Positions 1-9,253 of a stretch of 37,555 bases of DNA are shown piece by piece. This stretch comes from Bacteroidales bacterium (GTDB lineage Bacteria; Bacteroidota; Bacteroidia; Bacteroidales; VadinHA17). The DNA is taken from the NCBI GenBank assembly GCA_019429325.1, contig JAHYJA010000011.1, positions 1-37,555 on the forward strand, read 5' to 3'. Under the pieces are notes generated by a model that was given only the letters and a program-made list of their open reading frames with translations, was not told the DNA's origin and ran no database searches. Position 1 is the stretch's first letter; the number at the start of each line of letters is the position of its first letter. The position numbers and the translations under genes were made by a program.

Positions 1-312
1 CCTGATGAACTTCTTGAGATTAATATCTTTTTCGATTTCAGGTTCTGTTACGGCGATCAGCACCTTTCAGATGAACTGCGTGAATACATCAGGAATGATC
101 TGCTGTCCGGTTCAATGAGGGCATGGAAAGACCTTACAACAATCCGTCTTAATCATCAGGTCAATTGCATTAATGAGGGTAAAGAACCCGACAATATCGT
201 GGATTTCAATGTTGCGGATGCCGATATGCTCTATTTTGCTGAAAAGGCTGTATCCACGCTCAATGGCCTGATGCTTAAAGCCGGGAGTGATTTCCACACC
301 GAAACGATCTAG
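1..312 (+). pseudogene. 3' part of a DUF294/CBS-type putative nucleotidyltransferase gene, internally deleted
   Basis: Frame 1 reads PDELLEINIFFDFRFCYGDQHLSDELREYIRNDLLSGSM|RAWKDLTTIRLNHQVNCINEGKEPDNIVDF...; both halves resemble conserved parts of DUF294 and its C-terminal domain, but the usual intervening segment is missing near nt 110-125. 5' end lies outside the window. Confidence 0.6.
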
Positions 313-600
313 AACCGGTAAATGGTGCTCAGCAGTATTCTCATGTTGCAGACATTGTTAGTATAGTCAACTCTTCCATTGTCCTGCATCGTGCCATAGG
401 CTGCCCGGTGTGAAGGGAGCCCCGGTGTTGAAACTGACAGTTCCCGGAAAACTTTCCGCGATGAACATGGGGTGCCACGACTGACCCAGTGTAAGAGAGG
501 TCTTCGTCCAGTCAAGCTTAACCAGCGCATGGCGGAGCCTGAACCCGTTGATGTCGCTCTCCCCGGTCCCAAAGAACTCTGCTTCAATAACGCCGGAAGT
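309..600 (-). pseudogene. Outer-membrane porin-like gene remnant, frame-disrupted and internally deleted
   Basis: Minus strand, one frame: AKTSGVIEAEFFGTGESDINGFRLRHALVKLDWTKTSLTLGQSWHPMFIAESFPGTVSFNTGAPFTPGS (porin-like). A different frame gives the C-terminal GRVDYTNNVCNMRILLSTIYRF* with terminal Phe typical of OM beta-barrels. Confidence 0.6.
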
Positions 601-1208
601 CTTTGCGAAAAAATCTTACGGAAATTCAATCCCTCAAATGCCGGATCCTCCTCCTTCATGAATGGATCCAGCTTTCCGGCAATTTCTTCAGCGGTAAGAG
701 TCTCCCACTCATCCATCCATCTCTTGTATTGCATGATACTGGATCTGCATGTTTTTGGTGGCGCCTATCATACCTGAGATCAATGTGTAAAGCAGCACCA
801 CGGAAGCGCCAATGATAACCGCCCATGTATAACTGAGCCCCATGATCCATTTGAACATAAGTCCAATACCACCGAACTGACCCACGCAATAGGCAAATGA
901 TATCAATATTGTAAAAATGGCGCTGACGATCCTGAGGTCGCGGGAATAATAACGGTCGCCAATAAAATCAGGAGCTGTGTATTTACCGTACTTGCGTATC
1001 TGAGCGGCCATAAGAATGAGGAGAAGAACATAACCGCCGGATCCTTTGCCCGGAAAAATATCCCGACAAGAACAAATATAATCAGGATGGCAATCAGAAT
1101 AATGGCAGGACCGGTTTTAAAACTTCCCTCAAGCTGGGTAAGACTCTCCGCATTCAATGATAAAATCCCTGTAAATGTCAGGAGTATTGATAGATATATT
1201 TTTTTCAT
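600..1208 (-). pseudogene. Sodium:solute symporter (SSS/ActP-like) large-subunit remnant, frameshifted
   Basis: N-terminus MKKIYLSILL...IILIAILIIFVLVGIFFRAKD (903..1208) continues in another frame as GGYVLLLILMAAQIRKYGKYTAPDFIGDRYYSRDLRIVSAIFTILISFAYCVGQ...GMIGATKNMQIQY (709..1011), an SSS signature. The Na+-binding segment between them and most downstream TM helices are absent. The part at about 600-735 is not firmly assigned. Confidence 0.65.
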
Positions 1209-1225
1209 TCCTTAATGATTTAATT

Positions 1226-1852
1226 TTATTCAGTAACTCCTTCTTTTTTCAACCTCCATTCAACCAGTATGTTATAGACTATACACAGGACAATGAAGAG
1301 TATCAGGAGAAATACTGCGGTGTAGAAATAGTGGAACGGAAAACCCAGAAAAACAGTATCGGTAAGCGCCGACTGGTTATGCGTAAGCTCCTTCAATCTT
1401 GTTTGTATCTTCGTTTTTATCTTAAGAAACTCATTATCCTTCGACACGCCGAGCTGAACCTTAAGAGCCTTGACTTCGGAGATGCCATCCAGAAGAAGGG
1501 TTTCAGTGCTGTCGGGCATTATCCTGAAAGCGGCGGTGCTGATAATATCCTTGAGCGTTTCCTGATCAGCAGCACTTACCATATTCTTTCCTTTCACCTG
1601 CACGAGTGAATTAAGAAATGTCCTGTAATCGGCTGAATTAATGTCGTCAGAAAGAACCTTTGGCCAGGTCGATTCAAACAGTGTGAGAGCCTTCTCGGGG
1701 GTTGGTTTCTGTATGCTCCTGAGCAGTATCTGAAAACCAAACACGGCTACAGCCCATATCAGAAGCATTGTGAAAATAACATTCCTGTTTTTCCTGCCAT
1801 GAAGATTACGTGGCCTGAAAATGCTGAAATCGTATTGGTCTGATGGTTCCAT
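1226..1852 (-). CDS. DUF4212-like symporter small subunit with an extra extracytoplasmic insertion
   Basis: 208 aa; N-terminal TM (NVIFTMLLIWAVAVFGFQILL) and C-terminal FLGFPFHYFYTAVFLLILFIVLCIVYNILVEWRLKK resemble the two TM segments of DUF4212 proteins; directly upstream of the SSS remnant. Confidence 0.6.
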   Translation of the reverse strand: MEPSDQYDFSIFRPRNLHGRKNRNVIFTMLLIWAVAVFGFQILLRSIQKPTPEKALTLFESTWPKVLSDDINSADYRTFLNSLVQVKGKNMVSAADQETLKDIISTAAFRIMPDSTETLLLDGISEVKALKVQLGVSKDNEFLKIKTKIQTRLKELTHNQSALTDTVFLGFPFHYFYTAVFLLILFIVLCIVYNILVEWRLKKEGVTE

Positions 1853-1976
1853 AATCTGATTAGGATTTAAATTACAATGCCAACTATCTAAGTTTAAAAG
1901 ATTGCAATGTAAATAAAAATCCGGGGAAAAAAATCCTGATTCCGGGCAGAATCAGTTATGGAGATCAGGCCGGTAT

Positions 1977-2408
1977 TCAGAAATATTTCTTCTTAAACTC
2001 TTTAAACAATTTCTCTTCGGGCACTCCGTTTGAAATTCCTTCAAAAAGCATTTCAAGAAGACCGTCAATGACTTGATCGCTGAAACCTGCTTCAATGGCG
2101 AACTTCCTGATTACTTTTCTTTCACCCTCAGCAATAATCTCATCGTCAAGTATAATATCAGCTATGTTGTAAAGGTGAACGAACTTACCCCTGAGACTAT
2201 AGGGAGGGTTATATGAATGTCCTCCTTCCAATTGAATGAATTTATCGATCTCCGGGTCGGTCAGTCCGAACTTTCTCCCTTTCTTATGCAGGATTCTCAT
2301 CTGATCATCACTGATCTTCCCGTCAGATCTTGCAACCTGCACAAGGTTAACAAAGTGATCCTTGCATATTCTCTTGCCGCCACTCGTTACAAAATCGGAA
2401 AAGCTCAT
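1977..2408 (-). CDS. TerB-like domain protein
   Basis: 143 aa, helical: FVNLVQVARSDGKISDDQMRILHKKGRKFGLTDPEID...LDDEIIAEGERKVIRKFAIEAGF, TerB/TerB-like motif pattern. Confidence 0.65.
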   Translation of the reverse strand: MSFSDFVTSGGKRICKDHFVNLVQVARSDGKISDDQMRILHKKGRKFGLTDPEIDKFIQLEGGHSYNPPYSLRGKFVHLYNIADIILDDEIIAEGERKVIRKFAIEAGFSDQVIDGLLEMLFEGISNGVPEEKLFKEFKKKYF

Positions 2409-2452
2409 TTTACTCCAGAATTATATTGTTATTCCTTATAAAAAATAAAATC

Positions 2453-2460
2453 CAAATATA
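2453..2460 (-). promoter_or_regulatory. Putative -7 box TATATTTG for the TerB-like gene
   Basis: Minus strand TAnnTTTG match about 45 nt upstream of the start codon. Confidence 0.35.
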
Positions 2461-2503
2461 TGGAGTAAAATTCAAATTACCCCTTTTAGATATGAACAAT
2501 CAA

Positions 2504-2713
2504 TTACCTTACTTGTTTGATCCTTTCACTCCAGAAAGCGTTAAAGCTTACAGAAGGCTCTTCGCAGAGGTAAACCGCGGTTCCATATTCCCTGGCATGA
2601 GGATCTGAGATATATCCCATGTTGACAGCGGTTTTCAGGCATGCCGGAAAGATTAATAAAATATCTGTGCTGCCGGCAAATGTTTTTTTGGATTCTGCAA
2701 CTGAAAGGTTCAT
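2504..2713 (-). CDS. Hypothetical small protein or gene remnant (69 aa)
   Basis: Complete ATG-to-stop ORF in an otherwise empty intergenic gap; no recognised family. Confidence 0.3.
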   Translation of the reverse strand: MNLSVAESKKTFAGSTDILLIFPACLKTAVNMGYISDPHAREYGTAVYLCEEPSVSFNAFWSERIKQVR

Positions 2714-2876
2714 AGAATGAATTATTCCCGGAAAGTTAAAAAAAGTGTCTGATAATTGTATCCCGATGTTTTTTAAAAGAAGGGGAATAAATTAATCCCT
2801 GCCTGTGTCAAATAAAAAGCTACCGGTATTTTGTTCCGGGTTAACAGATTTAAAATGTTCTTTTATCTTTAAGGCC

Positions 2877-3551
2877 ATGAAAAATGTAAAAATTTCATTA
2901 TCCATCATCTGTTTTCTGACGTTAAGTGCTTTCATATTTCTGCAGGCAGGCGCACAGTCGTTAAAGTCTGACCCTGCACTGGATGAGAAGGTCAGGAATT
3001 TCCTGAATTCCCAGAACCGTCGATGGTACGACATGAATGTACCGGCAAGCGACGGCCGCTTGCTTCATGACATTATTGTGAAAAACAATTACAAAAGCGC
3101 TCTTGAGATAGGTACTTCCACCGGTCATTCAGGGATATGGATCGCCTGGGCTCTGAGTAAAACCGGAGGCAAACTTATTACGATTGAAATCGATCCCGGC
3201 AGGCACAGGGCCGCCGTGGAGAATTTCCGGCAGGCTGGTTTGTCAGACTATATTGACGCGCGCCTGGCCGACGCCCATCAGCTGGTTAAAGAACTTAAAG
3301 GACCTTTTGATTTTGTTTTCAGTGATGCTGATAAGGAATGGTATAAGAATTATTTCATCGATATAGATCCGAAACTTAAAGTCGGCGGTTGCTTTTCTGC
3401 TCATAACGTATATGAAAGGGGTCGTGGTTATGGAGGCTATGGAGGACAGGCTGAGTTCCTGGCCTATGTCAGAAGTCTTCCCAACTACGAAACAACAGTA
3501 AACAGTAGCGGAGGAGGTGTTTCAATAAGTTATAAGAAAGCTGATAAGTAA
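2877..3551 (+). CDS. SAM-dependent O-methyltransferase-like protein with predicted signal peptide
   Basis: MKNVKISLSIICFLTLSAFIFLQAGAQS signal-like N-terminus; ALEIGTSTGHSGIWIAWAL and FDFVFSDADKEWYKNYF methyltransferase motifs. Start placed at the internal ATG 2877. Confidence 0.75.
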   Translation: MKNVKISLSIICFLTLSAFIFLQAGAQSLKSDPALDEKVRNFLNSQNRRWYDMNVPASDGRLLHDIIVKNNYKSALEIGTSTGHSGIWIAWALSKTGGKLITIEIDPGRHRAAVENFRQAGLSDYIDARLADAHQLVKELKGPFDFVFSDADKEWYKNYFIDIDPKLKVGGCFSAHNVYERGRGYGGYGGQAEFLAYVRSLPNYETTVNSSGGGVSISYKKADK

Positions 3552-3650
3552 TAATTCAACATAAATCAAAATAATACTTTCTCCTTAATTAAGTAATATG
3601 ATGATTCATTTTGTTTATTACATTTATCCCTTTCATAAAAATAATATATC

Positions 3651-4967
3651 TTGAACAAAGGAAAACTAATTAGTCCCGTCCGTGCTACAGCTATAGTTGT
3701 CTCAAACATGATAGGTACTGGTGTCTATACCAGCCTTGGGTTACAGGCCGCGGGAGTACATTCAGTTCTGGCACTGGTATTTATCTGGATAACCGGAGGA
3801 CTTGTCGCCTTCTGTGGTGCTCTTACATATGGCGAGCTGGCTGTCAGGTATCCAAAATCAGGAGGTGAATACATATTCCTGACCAAAATCTTCCATCCAT
3901 CTTTAGGATTTATGTCGGGTTTTATTTCGATGACAATTGGATTTGCAGCACCAATGGCAATTTCAGCCATTGCACTCGGAACATATGCCGGAAACCTGAT
4001 CCCGGTCGCTCCTGTGATTATTGCTATAGTAGTAATTGTCAGCCTTACTGTGCTCAATACCACAAGTTTCAGAACCGGGACAAATTTTAACTTCATTACA
4101 GCCGCCATAAATGTATCATTGATACTCACATTATGCATAATAGGGTTTGTTAAAGGTCACCATCCAGATTTTGAACTTAGCTTCAGACAGTCAGATTTTA
4201 AAGAAATTATTAATCCGGCTTTTGCAGTATCTCTGGTTTATGTATCCTTTGCTTATTCAGGATGGAATTCGGCTGCCTACATAACCCACCAGGTAAAAGA
4301 TCCTGTAAAGAACCTTCCTTCTATTCTGATCTCCGGAACACTTATAGTACTGTTCTTATATACTCTTCTTAATTTTATCTTCCTTTACACTGTCCCAATG
4401 CAGGAACTGGAAGGACAAATAGATATAGCCTTCCTTGCTGCTAAAAACATATTCGGACAATCAGGAGGAAAATTTGTCGCCCTCCTTATTTCTATTGGTT
4501 TGATTGCTTCAATAAACTCTCTGCTGATCATTGGCCCCAGGGTTACTCAGGCTATTGCTGAGGATTATAAACTGCTCCGATTTCTTGGGACTGAAAACAA
4601 GAGCGGTTCACCTTTTTTTGCCACCATCCTTCTTACAATCGTTGCCCTCTTACTTATTGGAACATCAACCTTCGAGCAAATAATGACTCTTATAGGCTTT
4701 ACTCTCAGCATATTCACAATACTTTCGGTAACCGGTGTATTTGTGATCAGATATAGAATGAAAAATAATAATAAAGAATTGTACCATACCTTCGGATATC
4801 CCTTAATCCCTGTATTCTTCATCCTGGTGGAGGGTTGTATGATGTTATATGTATTTGCCAACAGACCAGTACAGTCTTTAATAGGAATAGGGATCACTCT
4901 TATCGGATTAGTGGTGTACTTTATGTTACTGAGAGCCGGGAAAAATGATGCAAAACAGAATCAATGA
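3651..4967 (+). CDS. APC-family amino acid permease
   Basis: 438 aa, about 12 TM; ATAIVVSNMIGTGVYTSLGLQ...GGLVAFCGALTYGELAVRYPKSGGEYIFL. TTG start as given in the ORF track. Confidence 0.85.
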   Translation: MNKGKLISPVRATAIVVSNMIGTGVYTSLGLQAAGVHSVLALVFIWITGGLVAFCGALTYGELAVRYPKSGGEYIFLTKIFHPSLGFMSGFISMTIGFAAPMAISAIALGTYAGNLIPVAPVIIAIVVIVSLTVLNTTSFRTGTNFNFITAAINVSLILTLCIIGFVKGHHPDFELSFRQSDFKEIINPAFAVSLVYVSFAYSGWNSAAYITHQVKDPVKNLPSILISGTLIVLFLYTLLNFIFLYTVPMQELEGQIDIAFLAAKNIFGQSGGKFVALLISIGLIASINSLLIIGPRVTQAIAEDYKLLRFLGTENKSGSPFFATILLTIVALLLIGTSTFEQIMTLIGFTLSIFTILSVTGVFVIRYRMKNNNKELYHTFGYPLIPVFFILVEGCMMLYVFANRPVQSLIGIGITLIGLVVYFMLLRAGKNDAKQNQ

Positions 4968-5057
4968 TTATCCCGGGAACAGATCATGCTATTTGATTTT
5001 GGGTATCTTTCGTACGGAACAGGAATTCCCCCGGATGCACAGAGAAGCACGGAGCTA

Positions 5058-5780
5058 TTAATGGCTGATCCCTGCCAGATCCCGTATTACTACCGAGGCA
5101 CAGGCAATACCGAATGCAGCAGGCATGTAAGAGATTGTGCCGACAAGGGAGGCTTTATTCCTTTCTCCCCCTGCAGGGATAATCCTGGTTTTATCGATCG
5201 GTTCCGGCGACCATACCGCAGTAACACCTTCCCGAATACCGAGCCGGTGCAGTCGTTTCCTCAGGATCCGGGCGAGCGTGCAGCCGGTGGTTTCTGAGAT
5301 ATCTGAAACGGCTATCCTTGTGGGATCAAACTTCCCTCCCGCGCCCATGGAGCTTACGACGGGTATTTTTTTGACCAGGCTGTGATATATCAGGAATACT
5401 TTCGGGGAAAGGGTATCAATCGCATCGATTACATAATCAAAACCCTGATCCAGAAGCTCAACCATCCGTTCGTCACGTATATATTCCTGAACCATTGTCA
5501 GTTGAAGGTCCGGATTAATGTCCATCAACCGTCTTCCCATCACTTCAGTCTTGGGTATCCCCACGGTGCTTTTAAGAGCAACAAGCTGCCTGTTCAGGTT
5601 CGTCGGATTAACCGTGTCTCCGTCAGCAATGGTCATCGATCCCACACCTGCCCTGCAGATCATTTCGGCGGCAAAGGAGCCAACTCCCCCAAGGCCGGTA
5701 ACAAGCACCCTTGAATCCGCGAGCTTCAGCAGTTTCTCATCTCCCAGAAGCATGCCGGTGCGCGACAGCCATTCATTCAT
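5058..5780 (-). CDS. tcdA: tRNA threonylcarbamoyladenosine dehydratase (ThiF/MoeB/HesA family)
   Basis: 240 aa; VLVTGLGGVGSFAAEMICRAGVG...DGDTVNPTNLNRQ; DAIDTLSPK; matches TcdA/YgdL layout. Confidence 0.88.
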   Translation of the reverse strand: MNEWLSRTGMLLGDEKLLKLADSRVLVTGLGGVGSFAAEMICRAGVGSMTIADGDTVNPTNLNRQLVALKSTVGIPKTEVMGRRLMDINPDLQLTMVQEYIRDERMVELLDQGFDYVIDAIDTLSPKVFLIYHSLVKKIPVVSSMGAGGKFDPTRIAVSDISETTGCTLARILRKRLHRLGIREGVTAVWSPEPIDKTRIIPAGGERNKASLVGTISYMPAAFGIACASVVIRDLAGISH

Positions 5781-6477
5781 GATCCTGCACTATTACCTCT
5801 GATCCGCGGAAGAAGGTCATGAAGTTTGCATGTAACCTTTCCTTCAGCGCCGCAACAGTCAGTGAGAGATCGTTTGCGACCTTGCCGTAAATGGTTCTGA
5901 TGTCGGTGTCTGATCCGTCGGTCTCAAGAAACAGTTTTTCAGGCGGCAGTGATCGTATCAATTCCACTGATTCTTTCCTGAGAACGAAATCAAACCATAA
6001 AGAGATATACATACCTCTTGAAATGAGTTGACCGGCCAGTTCCTTCTTACCCCGGAAACCATGGACCAGCCAGGGCATCTCCGGCTTCAGTCTCCTGTGT
6101 GCATTAAGCAGCTCATCCCATGCCCTGACACAATGTACAACAACAGGCTTGCCGCTCTTTTCCGCGATCACCGCCTGACTTTCGAATATACTCCTCTGAA
6201 GCTCCGGCGACGGGCCCCTTAGCCTGTCGAACCCTGCTTCCCCCACGGCTATCAGGTTCTTCTGCCCGGCGGCCTCCTTCACGAGATCAAGCAGGTGGAG
6301 ATGATTCTCCCTGGTCAGGTACCACGGATGTATCCCGAAGGTACAGCTCATTGAAGGAAGGTCAGATGGCAGTCTATCCTCATGGGCCATCAGGCTCTCA
6401 ACGCTGAAGATCCCCGCGGCGGAGTTCGCCCCGTGTGTATGAACATCTATATAATCGCCCGGTTGTGGAATGATCAT
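5773..6477 (-). CDS. TatD-family metal-dependent hydrolase
   Basis: 234 aa; DVHTHG, FGIHPWYL, AVGEAGFDRLRG, PVVVHCVRAWDEL, FLETDGSDTD. Confidence 0.82.
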   Translation of the reverse strand: MIIPQPGDYIDVHTHGANSAAGIFSVESLMAHEDRLPSDLPSMSCTFGIHPWYLTRENHLHLLDLVKEAAGQKNLIAVGEAGFDRLRGPSPELQRSIFESQAVIAEKSGKPVVVHCVRAWDELLNAHRRLKPEMPWLVHGFRGKKELAGQLISRGMYISLWFDFVLRKESVELIRSLPPEKLFLETDGSDTDIRTIYGKVANDLSLTVAALKERLHANFMTFFRGSEVIVQDHE

Positions 6478-7989
6478 CTATTGCCCGGTAATTGCAGCGA
6501 CACCTGCATTTATTCTTTTTATGGTCTCCTCCCTGCCTATCCAGCCTATGATGTCAAAAATATGGGGACCCCTCATCGCCCCGACAATCAACAGCCTGAA
6601 CACATTCATAATCTCTCCTGTATCATATCCTTTCTCACCGATCCATCCTTTAACGGCCTCCTCCGTCAGGGCAGGAGAAAAATTCTGCACTTTCTCAAGC
6701 ACGGCTATGAGTTCATTCATCATACCTGCACTATTCTGTTTCCATCTTTTCCTGACTGCCACCTCATCATATAATACCGGGGCTTTGAAGAAAAAATCTG
6801 ACTCATCCCATATCTCCCTTACAAAGCTTACTCTCTCCTTCACCATGTCAACAAGAACCTCAAGACGCACAATATCATGTTGATATCCCTTAGCCCTCAG
6901 CACCTCCCTGAACTCGAGGGCCAGCTGATTATTGGTCCGTTCCCTGAGGTAGTGGTGGTTGAACCACCTGGCTTTGTCAGGATCGAAACGGGAGCCCGAT
7001 TTGCCGACCCGCTCCATCGAAAAGGCTTCGATCAGCTCATCCATTGTGAAGATCTCCTTTTCAGTGCCGGGGTTCCAGCCGAGAAGGGCAAGCATGTTGA
7101 CGAAGGCTTCGGGATAATATCCCTCTTCCCTGTATCCATTCGCCGTTTCGCCATAAGGCCAGAAGAGTGGAAAGACCGGAAAACCCATCCTGTCTCCGTC
7201 GCGCTTGCTCAGTTTGCCTTTTCCGTCAGGCTTCAGCAGAAGCGGGAGATGGGCAAAGAGTGGCGGATCCCACCCAAATGAACGGTAAAGCATGACGTGC
7301 AGGGGTACTGAAGGCAGCCACTCCTCGCCTCTTATAACATGGCTGATCTCCATCAGGTGATCATCAACAATATTAGCGAGGTGATAAGTTGGCATCCCGT
7401 CCGATTTGAAAAGTACCTTATCGTCGAGCGCGGAGCTGTTCACAACAACGTGGCCGCGTATGATGTCATCAAAATGAATATCCTCGTCTGCCGGCATCCT
7501 GTAGCGAATCACATACGGTTCACCCTCATCGAGCCATGATTTCCATTCAGCCTCCGGAAGTGACAATGAATTCCGTAAGCTCCCCCTTGAAGAGGCATTG
7601 TAAATAAAAGCGGAACCTTTACTTTCATACTCCCTGCGCAGCTCCTCAAGTGCTTCCGGAGTGTCAAATGCGTAATAGGCATGGCCGGTCTCAACCAGCC
7701 GGTTGGCGTACTGCCTGTAGAGCTCCTGCCTGTCGGTCTGCCTGTAAGGCCCGAAGGGGCCTCCTTCCCTTATTCCTTCATCTGGTCTGATTCCGCACCA
7801 TTCAAGGGCTTCCATGATATACTCCTCCGCTCCTTCAACAAACCTTGCCCTGTCGGTATCCTCGATCCTTAAAATTAATACTCCGTTATTCTTCCGCGCA
7901 AAAAGGTAGTTATAGAGGGCAGTCCTCACTCCTCCTATATGCAGCGGTCCCGTGGGACTCGGCGCGAAACGTACTCTTACTGATGTCAT
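6478..7989 (-). CDS. gltX: Glutamyl-tRNA synthetase
   Basis: 503 aa; RVRFAPSPTGPLHIGGVRTALYNYLFA (HIGH) and KLSKRDGDR (KMSKS-like). Confidence 0.95.
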   Translation of the reverse strand: MTSVRVRFAPSPTGPLHIGGVRTALYNYLFARKNNGVLILRIEDTDRARFVEGAEEYIMEALEWCGIRPDEGIREGGPFGPYRQTDRQELYRQYANRLVETGHAYYAFDTPEALEELRREYESKGSAFIYNASSRGSLRNSLSLPEAEWKSWLDEGEPYVIRYRMPADEDIHFDDIIRGHVVVNSSALDDKVLFKSDGMPTYHLANIVDDHLMEISHVIRGEEWLPSVPLHVMLYRSFGWDPPLFAHLPLLLKPDGKGKLSKRDGDRMGFPVFPLFWPYGETANGYREEGYYPEAFVNMLALLGWNPGTEKEIFTMDELIEAFSMERVGKSGSRFDPDKARWFNHHYLRERTNNQLALEFREVLRAKGYQHDIVRLEVLVDMVKERVSFVREIWDESDFFFKAPVLYDEVAVRKRWKQNSAGMMNELIAVLEKVQNFSPALTEEAVKGWIGEKGYDTGEIMNVFRLLIVGAMRGPHIFDIIGWIGREETIKRINAGVAAITGQ

Positions 7990-8016
7990 GAACTCTTATT
8001 GTTTTTAAACCTCATA

Positions 8017-8024
8017 CAAAGATA
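8017..8024 (-). promoter_or_regulatory. Putative -7 box TATCTTTG for gltX
   Basis: Exact TAnnTTTG on minus strand about 27 nt upstream of gltX ATG. Confidence 0.5.
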
Positions 8025-8170
8025 GACAAACAGTATGATATTATTGGCTCCCGCCGGCCGGCGAATTGACCTGCCTGCTGACAAGGATCTCATAAATCAG
8101 GTTTTCCGGCCTTAACGGGGATGCTAATAATACATATTTGTATTAATTTAGCACTTTATACTCATTCCCT

Positions 8171-9205
8171 ATGAAGAAGATGAAAGCGCTTGTGAAGGCG
8201 AGGCCGGAGCGGGGTCTCTGGATGGAGGAGGTTCCCGTTCCACGGCCCGGGCTTAATGATGTGATAATAAAGGTCGCAAAATCAGCTATCTGCGGCACGG
8301 ATCTTCACATCTTCAGGTGGGATGAATGGTCGCGGAAAACAATAAAGACACCTATGGTTATCGGTCACGAGTACATGGGATATATTGAAGAGATGGGTGC
8401 CGGCGTAACGAACCTCAAGCCAGGAGACAGGGTGACCGGAGAAGGGCACCTTGCATGCGGATATTGCAGGAACTGCCGCCGCGGCAAAGAGCATGTGTGC
8501 GAGAACAGTGTCGGCATAGGTGTCAATATCGACGGCTCATTTGCTGAATATGTAAGGATACCCGCCACCAATGTGGTCCCTCTCGACCCCAGGATACCAG
8601 ACGAATGGGCAGCAATAATGGACCCCTTCGGGAACGCCACCCATACGGCTCTGTCGTTCCCCCTTCTCGGAGAGGATGTCCTTGTCACCGGGGCGGGACT
8701 GATAGGCAGTATGGCAATTGCCATTGCCAGATATGCCGGTGCCAGATTCATCGTCGCAAGCGACCTCAGCGATTACCGGCTCGGGATTGCCAGGAAGATG
8801 GGAGCCACCCTTACTGTTAATCCATCAAAAGGCGAAAAAATCTCAGATACAGTTAAAAAGCTGGGAATGAGAGGTTTTGATATCGGACTGGAGATGTCGG
8901 GCTCTCCCGCCGCCTTCACGGAGATGATAAGCAATATGTACAACGGGTCAAGCATCTCCCTGCTTGGGATATTGCCCTCAGACTTCGCAGTGCCGTGGAG
9001 CGATATCATATTCAAGGCAATAACACTTAAGGGAATCTATGGCAGGGAGATGTGGGAGACATGGTATAAGATGGAAATGATGATAATAGGAGGTATCGAT
9101 CTTAACCCGGTTATTACTCACAGGTTCGGCATTGACGACTTTATGCTGGGATTTGAAATAATGGAGCAGGGGAACTGCGGGAAGGTTATACTGAACTGGG
9201 AATGA
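8171..9205 (+). CDS. tdh: L-threonine 3-dehydrogenase
   Basis: 344 aa zinc MDR: CGTDLHIFRWDEWSRKTIKTPMVIGHEYMGYIEEMG, GEGHLACGYCRNCRRGKEHVC; followed by kbl. Confidence 0.92.
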   Translation: MKKMKALVKARPERGLWMEEVPVPRPGLNDVIIKVAKSAICGTDLHIFRWDEWSRKTIKTPMVIGHEYMGYIEEMGAGVTNLKPGDRVTGEGHLACGYCRNCRRGKEHVCENSVGIGVNIDGSFAEYVRIPATNVVPLDPRIPDEWAAIMDPFGNATHTALSFPLLGEDVLVTGAGLIGSMAIAIARYAGARFIVASDLSDYRLGIARKMGATLTVNPSKGEKISDTVKKLGMRGFDIGLEMSGSPAAFTEMISNMYNGSSISLLGILPSDFAVPWSDIIFKAITLKGIYGREMWETWYKMEMMIIGGIDLNPVITHRFGIDDFMLGFEIMEQGNCGKVILNWE

Positions 9206-9213
9206 TAATAGTA

Positions 9214-9245
9214 GAAAGTTTGTAAAGTGGAAAGTTTGTAAAGTT
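9214..9245 (+). repeat. Two tandem copies of GAAAGTTTGTAAAGT(G/T)
   Basis: GAAAGTTTGTAAAGTG (9214-9229) and GAAAGTTTGTAAAGTT (9230-9245), read directly. Confidence 0.9.
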
Positions 9246-9253
9246 ATTCTAAT

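Noticed and set aside
1977-2408. TerB as evidence of a tellurite-resistance/defence island
   Set aside because: No terC/terD/terZ-like neighbours; a lone TerB-like domain is not diagnostic.
4986-5297. 103-aa plus-strand ORF (and 5137..5385, 5382..5714, 5518..5802)
   Set aside because: Antisense to tcdA, with low-plausibility protein composition.
6877-7281. Plus-strand ORFs across gltX (6877..7281, 7339..7539, 7681..7872)
   Set aside because: Antisense shadows of the strongly supported gltX frame.
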